DNA from: Owenia fusiformis
Taxonomy: Eukaryota; Annelida; Polychaeta; Sabellida; Oweniidae
Assembly: GCA_903813345.2 (NCBI GenBank)
Contig: CAIIXF020000004.1
Location: 13,352,196 to 13,416,195, forward strand
DNA length: 64,000 nucleotides
Reading direction: 5' to 3'
The translations under genes and the position numbers were made by a program. The notes below the pieces were generated by a model that saw only the letters and a program-made list of their open reading frames with translations, did no database searches and was not told the origin of the DNA. Shown here in pieces: positions 59,301 to 63,802 of this stretch (positions are counted from its first letter, which is position 1; every line of letters begins with the position of its first letter).

Positions 59301-61112
59301 CAGTTGGTTGAACGGAATCAAAAACCGGATATATTTTGAAATTGATCTAATAATGTCACGAAACATGTTCGAAACCTTTGAAATTAAAGCATTTTCCGTG
59401 AACTTATTGAACATTCTGGTATGTAGCTGAAAAATATAGCATTCCATAAAGGTGAATTATTACCCCCTGATATCATCGGATTTTGACTTGATCTCTGCAA
59501 GCGTTTTTGTACTGTTATTTCATTCTCAAATGCCTAAAAAGAAAGCAAAAGTATGATGTGACATATTTTACATTTGACAATATTTATTAACAATAAATGT
59601 TTTGTTACATTTTAGCTGATTTTGAAAAGATATTCAAATGGGATTTAAGGAATACATATATTATATAATATGTACATACATGTATATCACAAAAATTAGC
59701 TAAACTGGTGTCTGTTCTTGTACCGTTCGTAGTAACAAGAGTTCAATGTTAAATTTGTTAAAGTTGAATTTTGATAAGATAGGTAAAAGTTATACGAACA
59801 ATTCGTAAAGTTATGAAAATAGTGACGTCATGCCTGCTTTCGTTCGTAGATTTAATAGCACCTCTGATCCGTTCATAACTTTACAAGTGTCTTCTTAGTG
59901 TAATTTGTGATATTTTTAATCAGAGAGGGGTAAGGGCAACAAAGCAAATTACCATTAACTTATTTCTATTTCTATTTTTGCTTCAATCTTTATCTTTATA
60001 CAACTTAACGTACGACTTTGATTTAATTAAATCTTGTGTCCTGACAAGGGTGGAATATAGCGTCAACCAATTCGTAAATCTAGCTCTAAACAATTTACAA
60101 TTAGGAATGTCTTACGAATGTGTCCAAGAACGGGACCCAGCTGATACATATTTCATACTCTTGAGTGAGTGGTGCTTAAACTTACTTGAAAAATGTCCAT
60201 GTCCTTGTGATACACAACAAAGACAACGCGTTCGAGTGTAGAGTCTTTATTGTTCTCTGTAAACTTGATGACTTCACTACACATCCATTTTGCCACCTTT
60301 TCCTTTGGAACACATAGACCTCCACTGCCAAGAGCCGGGAATGCAATTGACTTGTGTCTTTTTTCTGCTACTCTTTTCAAACATGCATTTATGATTTGGC
60401 GGATTGTCTGAAATGAAGGTTTCAGTATTTTAACATTATCTGACACTAATCATAAACATCTAAAGATAACGTTGAACAAACAAATGTGATATGTAGTGCG
60501 TATGTTGTATTTTCAAGGGAGCATTTGCAGCGTGTTCATCATTCGACATAATGCCACTTCTTTGGGCATTCCTAGAAAAAAATCGTAAACCAAATTGTGC
60601 AAAGGAAGTTCAAAGACTTCCTCCCATGTTTTGAATTTGTTATGGTTGTAGAATTGAAGGTTAACGTATATACATGGCGAAATGATCAGATTAATATTGT
60701 AAGTACCTTTTCACACTCGGGATCTTTATAAGATTTACAAACACAGTGGTAAACCCCAGCACAGCTTTTTATGTTATATCCTCTGGTTGAGCAGACCTCG
60801 CCATATTCAATGCCGTTAGGTTTCTTTTTAAGGCATTCCTCTTGAATTTCTCTACCAGCAACCTTTAAGATAGATTTTGACAGGACACCCGTTGACAGAT
60901 CGAGTGATTTCTTCGTTGAATTAACCAAGATATCCACCTAGAAATAATACATTCAATAGATGATGAATTGAAGTAATAGTCAGTACCTTTTAAACCATTA
61001 TTAAACAATTTGTTGTAAACAGCAGATAAAAGTAAAAACAATATCACCTTTTGATCCACCATATTGCCTTTCTCCAAGATGATATGAACGCGTCCATTGA
61101 TGACAAGGTGAC
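20068..61112 (-). CDS. PARP14-like macro-domain mono-ADP-ribosyltransferase (18 exons, 5' end missing)
   Basis: Exons, 5' to 3' on the minus strand: 61048-61112, 60707-60937, 60186-60407, 59464-59533, 56945-57120, 56398-56634, 55949-56170, 54505-54661, 54218-54361, 50858-50923, 37005-37181, 34111-34323, 33363-33583, 32985-33179, 27884-28094, 27366-27517, 25965-26145, 20068-20342. All introns are GT-AG and all phases match, giving 1070 residues plus two bases of an earlier codon. Order: macro 1 (residues about 1-175), macro 2 (about 220-405), basic linker (408-460), macro 3 (about 465-645), a segment resembling the KH-like region of PARP14 (about 660-798), WWE (799-868), PARP catalytic domain (about 880-1070). 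Catalytic positions are His956 (LFHGT), Tyr988 (GVYFAV) and Met1052 (QPNMYVTFHD) where poly-ARTs have Glu, consistent with mono-ADP-ribosylation. PARP14-class proteins act in nucleus and cytoplasm in immune and stress signalling. The human protein is about 1800 residues, so RRM/KH-type N-terminal exons probably lie past the window. Confidence 0.93.
20446..22021. mobile_element. TIR-bounded DNA transposon, non-autonomous, in last intron
   Basis: The left end (ATAGTGCCCCATGGGAAATT, then ACTTCGAAATTACCTAGTGT) matches the reverse complement of the right end (ACACTAAGTTATTTCGAAGT, then ATTTCATGTGGGGTACTA) over about 60 bp. A second inverted pair lies farther in (TATCGATATGGTGAACT near 20530; AGTTCACCATATCGATA near 21219). 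A minus-strand 95-residue frame at 21325-21612 is not recognised. Exact ends and target duplication are unresolved. Confidence 0.6.
22310..23060. repeat. 135-bp tandem array (five to six units)
   Basis: The word AAGTGTCATTAGACAGTG starts near 22435, 22570, 22705, 22833 and 22968. Each unit also carries GCTCCACCACTTTTCGAG, TTATAGTAAAATA and AAAATGGCCGCC. Spacing is 135 bp except one 128-bp unit. It lies in the last PARP14-like intron. Confidence 0.9.
23069..23540. repeat. about 470-bp repeat with AAGGTATGAG ends, copy 1
   Basis: It begins AAGGTATGAGTACCGTAATC and ends CGAACCTCATACCTT, so the termini are inverted repeats. It is nearly identical to 24327-24797 in the same orientation. Both copies carry the same 72-codon open frame, which I do not recognise. 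Confidence 0.85.
24327..24797. repeat. about 470-bp repeat with AAGGTATGAG ends, copy 2
   Basis: Direct duplicate of 23069-23540 with only a handful of differences, including an extra TA near 24750 and GGAACCTCATACCAT at its end. The intervening 786 bp (23541-24326) contains other repeats with CTACAATGTAGCAATTT words. Confidence 0.85.
25436..25510. repeat. short repeat GGGGGAGCTAAGGTTGCCAA
   Basis: AGAGGCTTTAACACGTAGTT, then GGGGGAGCTAAGGTTGCCAA and TTTTGGAGGCGAG, matches 57483-57547 on the same strand. It is related to the hairpin at 30956-31009. All three sites are in introns of the PARP14-like gene. Confidence 0.7.
25965..26145 (-). CDS. PARP14-like exon 17: catalytic domain with His
   Basis: It reads IRRIQNPTRYRQYVVSRKEM, then ERTLFHGTDANAIDNINNDG, FNRSYCGKN and one base of Ala. 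RIQNP.RY.QY and LFHGTD are the PARP14-class signature around the NAD-binding His. The donor is GTGAGA. Confidence 0.96.
26146..27365. other. PARP14-like intron 16, nothing further seen
   Basis: AT-rich intron between the two catalytic-domain exons. I see no repeats of note and no coding segment. Confidence 0.5.
27366..27517 (-). CDS. PARP14-like exon 16: start of catalytic domain
   Basis: It begins with GC completing a Gly codon and reads DIQLPGSWSD, YRGMKMITVPLNLGKEYDAT, and ends PQIKE before GTATGC. It corresponds to the PARP14 segment between WWE and the RIQN motif. Confidence 0.92.
27884..28094 (-). CDS. PARP14-like exon 15: WWE domain
   Basis: It reads IQWKFIDTDGTEKSYSLQLN, then SQIYQYKRNGKDCEIDFVAM and SFDIIRLTPTE. 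The W-x-F, the central Q-Y and CEIDF.AM pattern are those of a WWE domain, which binds (poly)ADP-ribose in several PARPs and E3 ligases. Ends in phase 1 before GTAAAC. Confidence 0.93.
28471..29899. mobile_element. 1.4-kb AAAGCG-rich foldback transposon with TTAA-type ends
   Basis: The ends are TTAAGCTATGTTCACACCAA and TGGTGTGAACGTAGCTTAA, and the two halves are complementary over several hundred bases. The left end is duplicated in tandem: GCTACGTTTGCACCAACGGC recurs near 28640. The interior is dense with AAAGCG/CGCTTT words every 10-20 bases. Both outer ends start with TTAA, which might be a piggyBac-type target duplication, but a TA or 3-bp duplication cannot be excluded. A partial copy sits at 11810-12150. 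It lies in PARP14-like intron 14. Confidence 0.85.
29075..29263 (-). CDS. unrecognised 62-residue frame inside the foldback element
   Basis: Starting MAEQQDQEIPDGPEHDLSEE, it is acidic at first and then neutral. It occupies the only stretch of the element not dominated by AAAGCG words, near the centre of the palindrome. It could be a captured first exon or a transposase remnant. I recognise no domain, and expression is doubtful. Confidence 0.25.
   Translation of the reverse strand: MAEQQDQEIPDGPEHDLSEEDMMFATRRDIVFGNLSSVTKPSKAFQSLIKASQFVGKLESPS
30000..30955. other. PARP14-like intron 14, nothing further seen
   Basis: AT-rich intron sequence with only short random open frames on both strands. 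Confidence 0.45.
30956..31009. repeat. perfect 21-bp hairpin
   Basis: ATACTCTCCCCTCCATAAGT(T) at 30956-30976 pairs perfectly with 30989-31009 across a 12-base loop CTAAAGTTGCCA. The loop and right arm resemble the repeats at 25470 and 57515, whose termini AGGCGAG take the place of the AGGGGAGAG arm. Confidence 0.85.
31010..32984. other. PARP14-like intron 14, nothing further seen
   Basis: AT-rich intron sequence. Short frames at 32463-32820 on both strands overlap each other and show no known domain. Confidence 0.45.
32985..33179 (-). CDS. PARP14-like exon 14: KH-like/helical segment
   Basis: It reads INDEADTNNIWLEIKGNTIR, FRGLKDNVMAMENYLQKLIL, then a charged helix ending LRELARR. The strand-turn-helix pattern with IRFRGL is like the last KH-type module that precedes WWE in PARP14. 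195 bases, phase 0 at both ends. Confidence 0.9.
33363..33583 (-). CDS. PARP14-like exon 13: linker and KH-like helices
   Basis: It opens with GA completing Gly, then GWSKTNENGKPVLPKTV, and the helix-rich DREERIQEAEKSLVDHMNNI..EEEMHVKEIAMIDEQK. Donor AAG|GTTGGT is weaker than the others but keeps the frame with the next exon. Confidence 0.88.
34111..34323 (-). CDS. PARP14-like exon 12: macro domain 3, C-terminal part
   Basis: It completes the ALGTG loop (Gly split across the junction) with SMMVSPENIARQMIGGIAEF, then VNLVKIFVFQKVHAKPFSDA. This is the last strand and helix of a macro domain. 213 bases, phase 1 at both ends. The mariner-like element at 34417 begins 94 bp upstream in the intron. 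Confidence 0.93.
34417..35387. mobile_element. mariner-like element with 125-bp TIRs, TA-flanked
   Basis: Termini CAGGGTGACCCAAAAAAAAT and its reverse complement ending TTTGGGTCACCCTG are flanked by TA (34415-34416 and 35388-35389). The TIRs extend about 125 bp (to GGATCCTCTGGCAAAGTTT). The 971-bp length is short for an autonomous mariner, and the transposase inside is broken. Confidence 0.93.
34584..35251 (+). pseudogene. mariner-like transposase pseudogene
   Basis: The first part reads FSEESHSLLSEHVNSRNNVF and PFWFEVDNGNTVTVT, like the strands around the first catalytic Asp. A gap and frame change follow. The sequence then resumes near 34897 with YGATPHTSYDSIAWL and, from 34985, ENPWSSHSLDLNAPDFYIWG then YLKDNVYENNPTAIAELQQA, the region of the last catalytic Asp. 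The N-terminal helix-turn-helix is absent. It is dead. Confidence 0.88.
35441..35940. mobile_element. CTATCACACC-ended repeat, copy 1 (interrupted)
   Basis: It begins CTATCACACCAAACTAAACG after a C tract. It matches 36488 onward in the same orientation (GGTCGGGAAATATGTCTAA, TTCGTTCATA..CAGTCTT). Its right end is cut by the MITE at 35943-36432. Confidence 0.65.
35943..36432. mobile_element. 490-bp MITE, ends GGAGAGGTTAAGC, copy 1
   Basis: TIR GGAGAGGTTAAGC at 35943-35955 and GCTTAACCTCTCC at 36420-36432. ACT flanks both sides as a likely 3-bp target duplication. A near-identical copy lies inverted at 37838-38326. Both contain the same 63-codon frame starting MYRFSLLQIPVQLQ, differing by about three residues; it is unrecognised and probably not a gene. 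A 3-bp duplication fits PIF/Harbinger-type elements. Confidence 0.88.
36488..36898. mobile_element. MITE with CTATCACACC TIRs, copy 2
   Basis: CTATCACACCCAAC at 36488 and TTTGGTGTGATAG ending at 36898 are inverted termini. The interior is rich in CGTTC/GAACG words. Related sequence (TTTGCAATCAGTTCTACCTC, GTTCTCAACACG) continues to about 36992, within about a dozen bases of the splice donor of exon 37005-37181. Confidence 0.65.
37005..37181 (-). CDS. PARP14-like exon 11: macro domain 3, core
   Basis: It reads SVDVDGFAVTHGGKMQCKTV, IHMDVTSSRKDWKEMVIACL, then LSSVAFPALGT, the central strands and the phosphate-binding loop. 177 bases, phase 1 at both ends. Inverted MITE copies lie 572 bp downstream (35943-36432) and 656 bp upstream (37838-38326) in transcript sense. 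Confidence 0.94.
37838..38326. mobile_element. 489-bp MITE, ends GGAGAGGTTAAGC, copy 2 (inverted)
   Basis: It is the reverse-oriented twin of 35943-36432, bounded by GGAGAGGTTAAGC and GCTTAACCTCTCC. AAT flanks both sides (37835-37837 and 38327-38329), a 3-bp target duplication different from copy 1. The different duplications show two independent insertions. Confidence 0.88.
39071..40906. repeat. left arm of a long inverted repeat (1.8 kb)
   Basis: From AACAGGATCTTAAGAGGTTC to GACAGAAAGGAGCAAGGT, this is the reverse complement of 49380-50834. About 400 bp (roughly 39515-39915) are absent from the other arm. It contains three about 147-bp subrepeats (TTATACTCCATTGGAGTATT, TTCGGATTAATCCGGATTTT). 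It also holds segments resembling tRNA box B (GAGTGGTTCGCACCCCACC near 40842), suggesting a SINE-like passenger. Confidence 0.9.
40907..43482. other. PARP14-like intron 10, between repeats
   Basis: AT-rich sequence. The piece at about 41010-41110 repeats the ATAAAACGATCTTTTAGGT style of the neighbouring arm. No coding segment is recognised. Confidence 0.45.
43483..45486. repeat. 2.0-kb repeat, left member of inverted pair 2
   Basis: It starts ATAACTAGATTTTGGAAATT and ends with hairpins GACTCCAGATTTCATCTGGAGTC, tandemly duplicated at 45410-45485. Internally it carries (GGATA/GGAAG)n microsatellite at 43600-43790. Four diverged copies of a unit (AACTTCCGAACCGGAAGTCG, GCAGATTCGGATTCCTGA, GACCTACTTTTCGGACA) start near 43866, 43997, 44467 and 44950. 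The partner is 52874-53868. Confidence 0.85.
45487..46990. other. PARP14-like intron 10, nothing further seen
   Basis: AT-rich intron sequence. A 77-codon plus-strand frame at 46562-46795 is unrecognised and has no supporting context. Confidence 0.4.
46990..47415. repeat. foldback repeat cluster (CTAACGCCTGTCGGCTACCG)
   Basis: CGCCTGTCGGCTACCGGAT occurs at about 47020, 47206 and 47391. The inverse (CAGGTAGCCGGAAGGCGTTA) lies near 47318. The middle unit, about 47179-47365, is a self-complementary MITE bounded by TATTCGCAAATGCAACTAAC and GTTAGTTGCATTCGCGAATA. The others are partial copies. Confidence 0.75.
47416..49379. other. PARP14-like intron 10, nothing further seen
   Basis: AT-rich intron sequence. 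Short repeats include (CAGTT/CCATT)NTCCGAAACCC near 47470-47510. A piece at about 48110-48170 resembles the reverse complement of 36910-36990. No coding segment is recognised. Confidence 0.4.
49380..50834. repeat. right arm of the long inverted repeat (1.5 kb)
   Basis: This is the reverse complement of 39071-40906 minus an internal block of about 400 bp. It ends at CTTAAGATCCTGTT, 23 bases from the splice donor of exon 50858-50923. The same open frame (MxFIILPKFADSIRRISE..) reads in both arms on opposite strands and is a repeat artefact as far as I can tell. Confidence 0.9.
50858..50923 (-). CDS. PARP14-like exon 10: 66-nt macro domain 3 exon
   Basis: It encodes (G)AVARAISKAGGDKLNNECRK I, the helix after the NSTN loop that contacts ADP-ribose in macro domains. 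66 bases, phase 1 at both ends, so its omission would not shift the frame. The acceptor is ATTTTAG; the donor is GTAAAT. Confidence 0.93.
52874..53868. repeat. 1.0-kb repeat, right member of inverted pair 2
   Basis: It begins ATTATTAGACTCCAGATCTC and ends TTCAATTTCCAAAGTCTAGTTAT, the reverse complement of the outer end of 43483-45486. It includes the CTATCCTATCCTTCC microsatellite at 53450-53705 and four to five copies of GGATGACTCGGCTTATTCT. It lacks most of the internal unit repeats of the partner. Confidence 0.85.
54218..54361 (-). CDS. PARP14-like exon 9: macro domain 3, N-terminal part
   Basis: It reads ETSLKTIKDGHEVKLGG, IYLQVITGDITNSPTDAIIN, STNHRLDLSK. The GDIT Asp and the N-x-x-N loop typical of ADP-ribose-binding macro domains are intact. 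144 bases, phase 1-1. Confidence 0.94.
54505..54661 (-). CDS. PARP14-like exon 8: basic linker between macro 2 and 3
   Basis: It reads AFRAKKDELLESTTSPFSSQ, then PRPSHKDNRYPSGEGKRRFG and RHTKYRERKNEA. It is low-complexity, Arg/Lys/Ser-rich and probably disordered; a nuclear localisation or RNA-contact role is only a guess. Starts in phase 0, ends in phase 1. Confidence 0.88.
54835..55931. mobile_element. mariner-like non-autonomous element, TA-flanked
   Basis: Ends CAGGGTGGTCCAAAAAAAAT and its complement ATTTTTTTTGGACCACCCTG are flanked by TA at 54833-54834 and 55932-55933. The inverted termini extend about 190 bp (through TTAATGCATTAAACTAG). The 1097-bp element has no recognisable transposase. 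It lies in PARP14-like intron 7 and ends 15 bases from the splice donor of exon 55949-56170. Confidence 0.93.
55949..56170 (-). CDS. PARP14-like exon 7: macro domain 2, C-terminal half
   Basis: It reads SVENIIRKCLEIASSYNVKS, MAFPALGTGKLGIPGDVAAF, then TINVVVYHKDHSTIN. 222 bases, exactly the length and phase (0-0) of the equivalent macro 1 exon 60186-60407. Confidence 0.95.
56232..56330 (+). tRNA. tRNA-like sequence (degenerate tRNA or SINE head)
   Basis: GTCGAGTTGGCCGAGAGGGC has a Leu/Ser-type box A (TGGCCGAGAGG). GCTGCGAGTTCGAGACGCG further on has a box B (GAGTTCGAGAC). The spacing allows a long variable arm, as in tRNA-Leu/Ser. The acceptor stem does not close convincingly and no CCA-proximal poly-T terminator is clear, so a pseudogene or tRNA-derived SINE is more likely than a working tRNA. 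It is antisense within PARP14-like intron 6. Confidence 0.5.
56398..56634 (-). CDS. PARP14-like exon 6: macro domain 2, N-terminal half
   Basis: It reads VDVIVNSTNTQLKLDRGAVS, SSLLLAAGSELQDECRMKYP, then HGEIAVTNTKGRLHCKHLYH and a tail to the next exon. 237 bases, phase 0-0, parallel to macro 1 exon 60707-60937 (231 bases). Confidence 0.95.
56945..57120 (-). CDS. PARP14-like exon 5: acidic linker and start of macro 2
   Basis: It completes a Gly codon, then ASYIPNKDKDYNSSSESDDD (acidic, probably disordered), then DMVILKSGQCIGLIEGELAI, the first strand of macro 2. The position of the usual GDI Asp reads EGEL. Donor AAG|GTTTGA. Confidence 0.9.
57298..57372 (+). pseudogene. mariner-like transposase fragment
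   Basis: The frame reads PDFFLWGYLKDNVYQNK, the sequence just after the last catalytic Asp in mariner-type transposases and very similar to the copy at 35020-35075. Only about 25 codons survive, with no terminal repeats recognised nearby. It lies in PARP14-like intron 4. Confidence 0.7.
57373..58799. other. PARP14-like intron 4, little seen
   Basis: AT-rich intron sequence. The repeat at 57483-57547 matches 25436-25510. A short purine tract lies near 57690. No coding segment is recognised. Confidence 0.45.
58803..58962 (-). pseudogene. Ser/Arg/Gly-rich frame of unknown origin
   Basis: The minus strand reads LYDILPPDSDFEPQQSPRPS then TSRGRSIVCGRSTCRVRGRS and RGRGPG, bounded by stops. It does not join in phase to the neighbouring PARP exons. 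Similar PSTSRGR..RGRG tracts occur near the N termini of some transposon-encoded proteins, so a transposase remnant is possible. The repeated GGGCGATCTA word shows a tandem origin. Confidence 0.3.
59464..59533 (-). CDS. PARP14-like exon 4: short linker after macro 1
   Basis: It reads AFENEITVQKRLQRSSQNPM then ISG and one base, phase 0-1. It begins AFE, as the linker exon after macro 2 begins AFR, so the two linkers are positional equivalents. Confidence 0.85.
60186..60407 (-). CDS. PARP14-like exon 3: macro domain 1, C-terminal half
   Basis: It reads TIRQIINACLKRVAEKRHKS, IAFPALGSGGLCVPKEKVAK, then LERVVFVVYHKDMDIFQ. 222 bases, phase 0-0, donor GTAAGT. Confidence 0.95.
60707..60937 (-). CDS. 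PARP14-like exon 2: macro domain 1, N-terminal half
   Basis: It reads VDILVNSTKKSLDLSTGVLS, KSILKVAGREIQEECLKKKP, then YGEVCSTRGYNIKSCAGVYH and CVCKSYKDPECEK. The N-S-T-N loop has become NSTKK. 231 bases, phase 0-0. Confidence 0.95.
61048..61112 (-). CDS. PARP14-like exon 1 in window: start of macro 1
   Basis: It begins with GT of a split codon, then HLVINGRVHIILEKGNMVDQ K. The motif position GDI reads KGNM. The acceptor is AACGCAG. The preceding exon, which must end in phase 1, was not found between here and 64000. Confidence 0.88.
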
Positions 61113-61495
61113 CTGCGTTAAATAAACATATTTTGGGTTTTTAATATTTAATATGTAATATTCTGTATTTATTTCTTTATTGTTTTTTGTTTTGTTTATT
61201 CCCTTTATATCTTGAAAACTTTACGATGTATCAATTTATTAGATTTTCGTTTAAACATATCAATGGTATTTAGAAAAATGAATGGTTGACAAGCAGTCGG
61301 TGTATGCATGCCGATTTCTGTATATTTTTGTTGAACTACAACGGATATTTAGGAATCATTATAATCGATACAAATGGAACATCGACAGAGACAGATACAT
61401 TCCTTGTTATTAGAGAGAATTCTCCCATACGAGAAAGCACAACTTATGTGAGTATAAGTGATTTGAAATTTGACATTCCACAAATGGGTTGTCCC

Positions 61496-62544
61496 AGAAG
61501 TAATGCACTATTTACTCTTACCTTCTTTAATATTCTTCAATTCAGCTGAAATTTCGTGTATAATACTATTGAAGTTTAAACTGTTATATCCTGAAGTTTC
61601 AGCATCAAACATTCATATTAAGTCTTAAAATGGTTGCCATAGCAACATGGTGGTGGTAGGGGTGGGCGGGGCAGGTACCATTTTTTCTAATTATGAAAAC
61701 ATTCAAAGTGTTATTTTATTAATATTTATTTCTTTTAAATGATCAAAATGTTTGGGAAATTGTTAAATTTATTCAGTATATTGTTAACCAAGTACAAATA
61801 ATTACACTTAGCACTGTGATGTAATAATACCACAGTTCAATAGTCACAATTCAAATTCAGTCACAGTCAAGAAATTGCAAAATTGGCTGCAATTCTCACC
61901 TGATAACAGAAGGCCTAGCGTTTAATGGCCTAATTTCATACTTCGCTTGGACTCACAGCCACACAAACTTATGTTAACGTGAAGAAAGTATAAAAGGAGT
62001 AAACACTACATAGAACTACAATAATGAGGTGGCAAAAGAGGTTTAAAAATGATGACTGGATGCTGGATGACTCCAAACATGGGAGGCAAAACCTCCACAA
62101 GTCAGATTGGAAGAAATTGCTAAGAGTGTTTGACCTGACAGGCATCAAAAGTGCATAACCTGCAAAAGGCAATATTTTGAAAAAATGTGACATTGGACAC
62201 TGTGCAATATACATCCATTAAATCTAGGATGTGCTAATAGTAATTCAGTATCTTAAAATGTATATTTGAGCATACTTCTTATTGCTACACAATAAGGTAT
62301 TTGTTGATTAATTATTTAATATTTTCAATATTTTATTCCTTTTGACGTGACTGTTTAACCTGCCCCACAATACCACAACTCACCAGCTTGATTTAATTAT
62401 AACATCAATATAGTTTTATCAGTCAACATGAAAATGAATAAAATAATCAAGATGTCTCTATGGAACATTTACTGAAAAATTCATGGAAAAATATAAAGTA
62501 TTGATAAAGTTAGAGCATATAGTGCATTACTTCTGGGACAACCC
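61496..62544. mobile_element. mariner-like element, decayed
   Basis: GGGTTGTCCCAGAAGTAATG at the left is the reverse complement of CATTACTTCTGGGACAACCC at the right, with matching bases continuing inward (CACTAT). The left end has lost a few terminal bases relative to the right (GAGGGTTGTCCC). A transposase remnant lies at 62027-62131. The upstream border is uncertain by a few bases. Confidence 0.82.
62027..62131 (+). pseudogene. mariner transposase HTH/linker remnant
   Basis: The frame reads RWQKRFKNDDWMLDDSKHGR then QNLHKSDWKKLLRVF, matching the RW.KRFK.GD..L.D....GRP region between the helix-turn-helix and catalytic domains of mariner-type transposases. Flanking frames are broken. Confidence 0.65.
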
Positions 62545-62967
62545 TCGTATATAGAAATGTACATTTAAGCGATCTTATCAAACGATCCTTTCACCAAGAT
62601 TGAGTTATTTTCGCCTCAATCTTTTTGCTTATAAGGTAAATTGATAATGATATGACTTCATGTTAAATATATATTTTATTCTTTTGCAATAACTATCGTC
62701 TAATCAAGATAAAGTATTCACTCAATTATGAACAGCGTTTTATACGCGATTGTTCCGTATGAATGGATGGCTTCGAAACAAATGATGACGTAGTTCACAC
62801 CCGTTAGTTATACATATAGGGGATTTATAAACGCAGAGGGATGGGCGGGGCAGGTACCAATCTTTCTTATCAAGAAATGTTCAAATCAACAAATGTTCAA
62901 ATCAATGTGGAATATGATGCCAAAATAATAAGAATTGATGACATGAGAGCAAAAATTTCAATCTTTT

Positions 62968-63802
62968 GGGCAACCCTGGCCTTGCCCAAGTCAGTATTTT
63001 TTTACTTATCTGATCTTGAATTATTACCGCCTTGTACCATTCAATACATCTCCTCTGTTATTATGCTGAAATATTCAACGGTTTCGAGATTTCCATAATA
63101 CCTACGCTATCAGGGGTATCGCGAAACCTTTTTGATTTACAGATATCGCGTGGACACGACGTGTGACTTCAGGCTGAATGACCAATCAAAACGTTATCAG
63201 GTTGAGCTGCATAAACAAAACAAACTTCCCATCTACGACTTGAAATTCAATGATCTGATCGAGTGTTTCGTTAGAGTTACAATATATAATGTAATTAAAT
63301 GTACATAGGAAGGTAAGAGTCATTAATATAAATTAAATCATGCGATTCAATGTTGATTGAAAACTGATTTCGGCGATGAAAATGCACGAAGACCTTGTCA
63401 ATATAGCTCATGTTGTCGTCGATCGATCGGTGATTGAATCTCAGCCTACATGTTCAGCGATCGTTTTAACGTTTATTGTTGAAATCTTCTCACCTTTGGT
63501 TATCCGATCAATGCCCCGGCATCCACTAAACTCTCATTGATATTTATCTGATAAAATATTTGTATTTTCATGAAGAATTTGTGCTCAGACTGTGCAAGAT
63601 TTGTTCGTGAAAAGTCCCGATGAAAAGTGTACTTGTTTTTGACCGTGCATAATAATGAGCTAACGCTACAGGGCCGTCGTTGATTGGTCAGATTTTACCG
63701 ACATCAACAAACTGTGGGTAAAGCACGTGGCTTTCTCTTTGGTACAAGGCGGTCAATCAAGATTAGTAAAAGAGACCGACTTGGGCAAGGCTAGGGCAAC
63801 CC
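62968..63802. mobile_element. 835-bp MITE with GGGCAACCCTGGCCTTGCCC ends
   Basis: GGGCAACCCTGGCCTTGCCC AAGTC at 62968-62992 is imperfectly complementary to 63778-63802 (GACTTGGGCAAGGCTAGGGC AACCC). The complementarity extends inward to about 70 bp (ACCGCCTTGTACCA / TGGTACAAGGCGGT). No coding capacity is recognised. Confidence 0.78.

Noticed and set aside
61353-61447. Possible plus-strand 95-nt exon (GIIIIDTNGTSTETDTFLVI..) with TATTTAG acceptor and GTGAGT donor
   Set aside because: The splice sites look good and the codons look coding-like, but no partner exons or family were recognised, and it is antisense to the PARP14-like gene. Not strong enough to call.
63481-63560. Possible minus-strand exon ending CAAAG|GTGAGAAG upstream of the PARP14-like gene
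   Set aside because: The donor-like site is good, but the sequence before it has stops in the frames I checked and no match to PARP14 N-terminal domains. At most a non-coding 5' exon.
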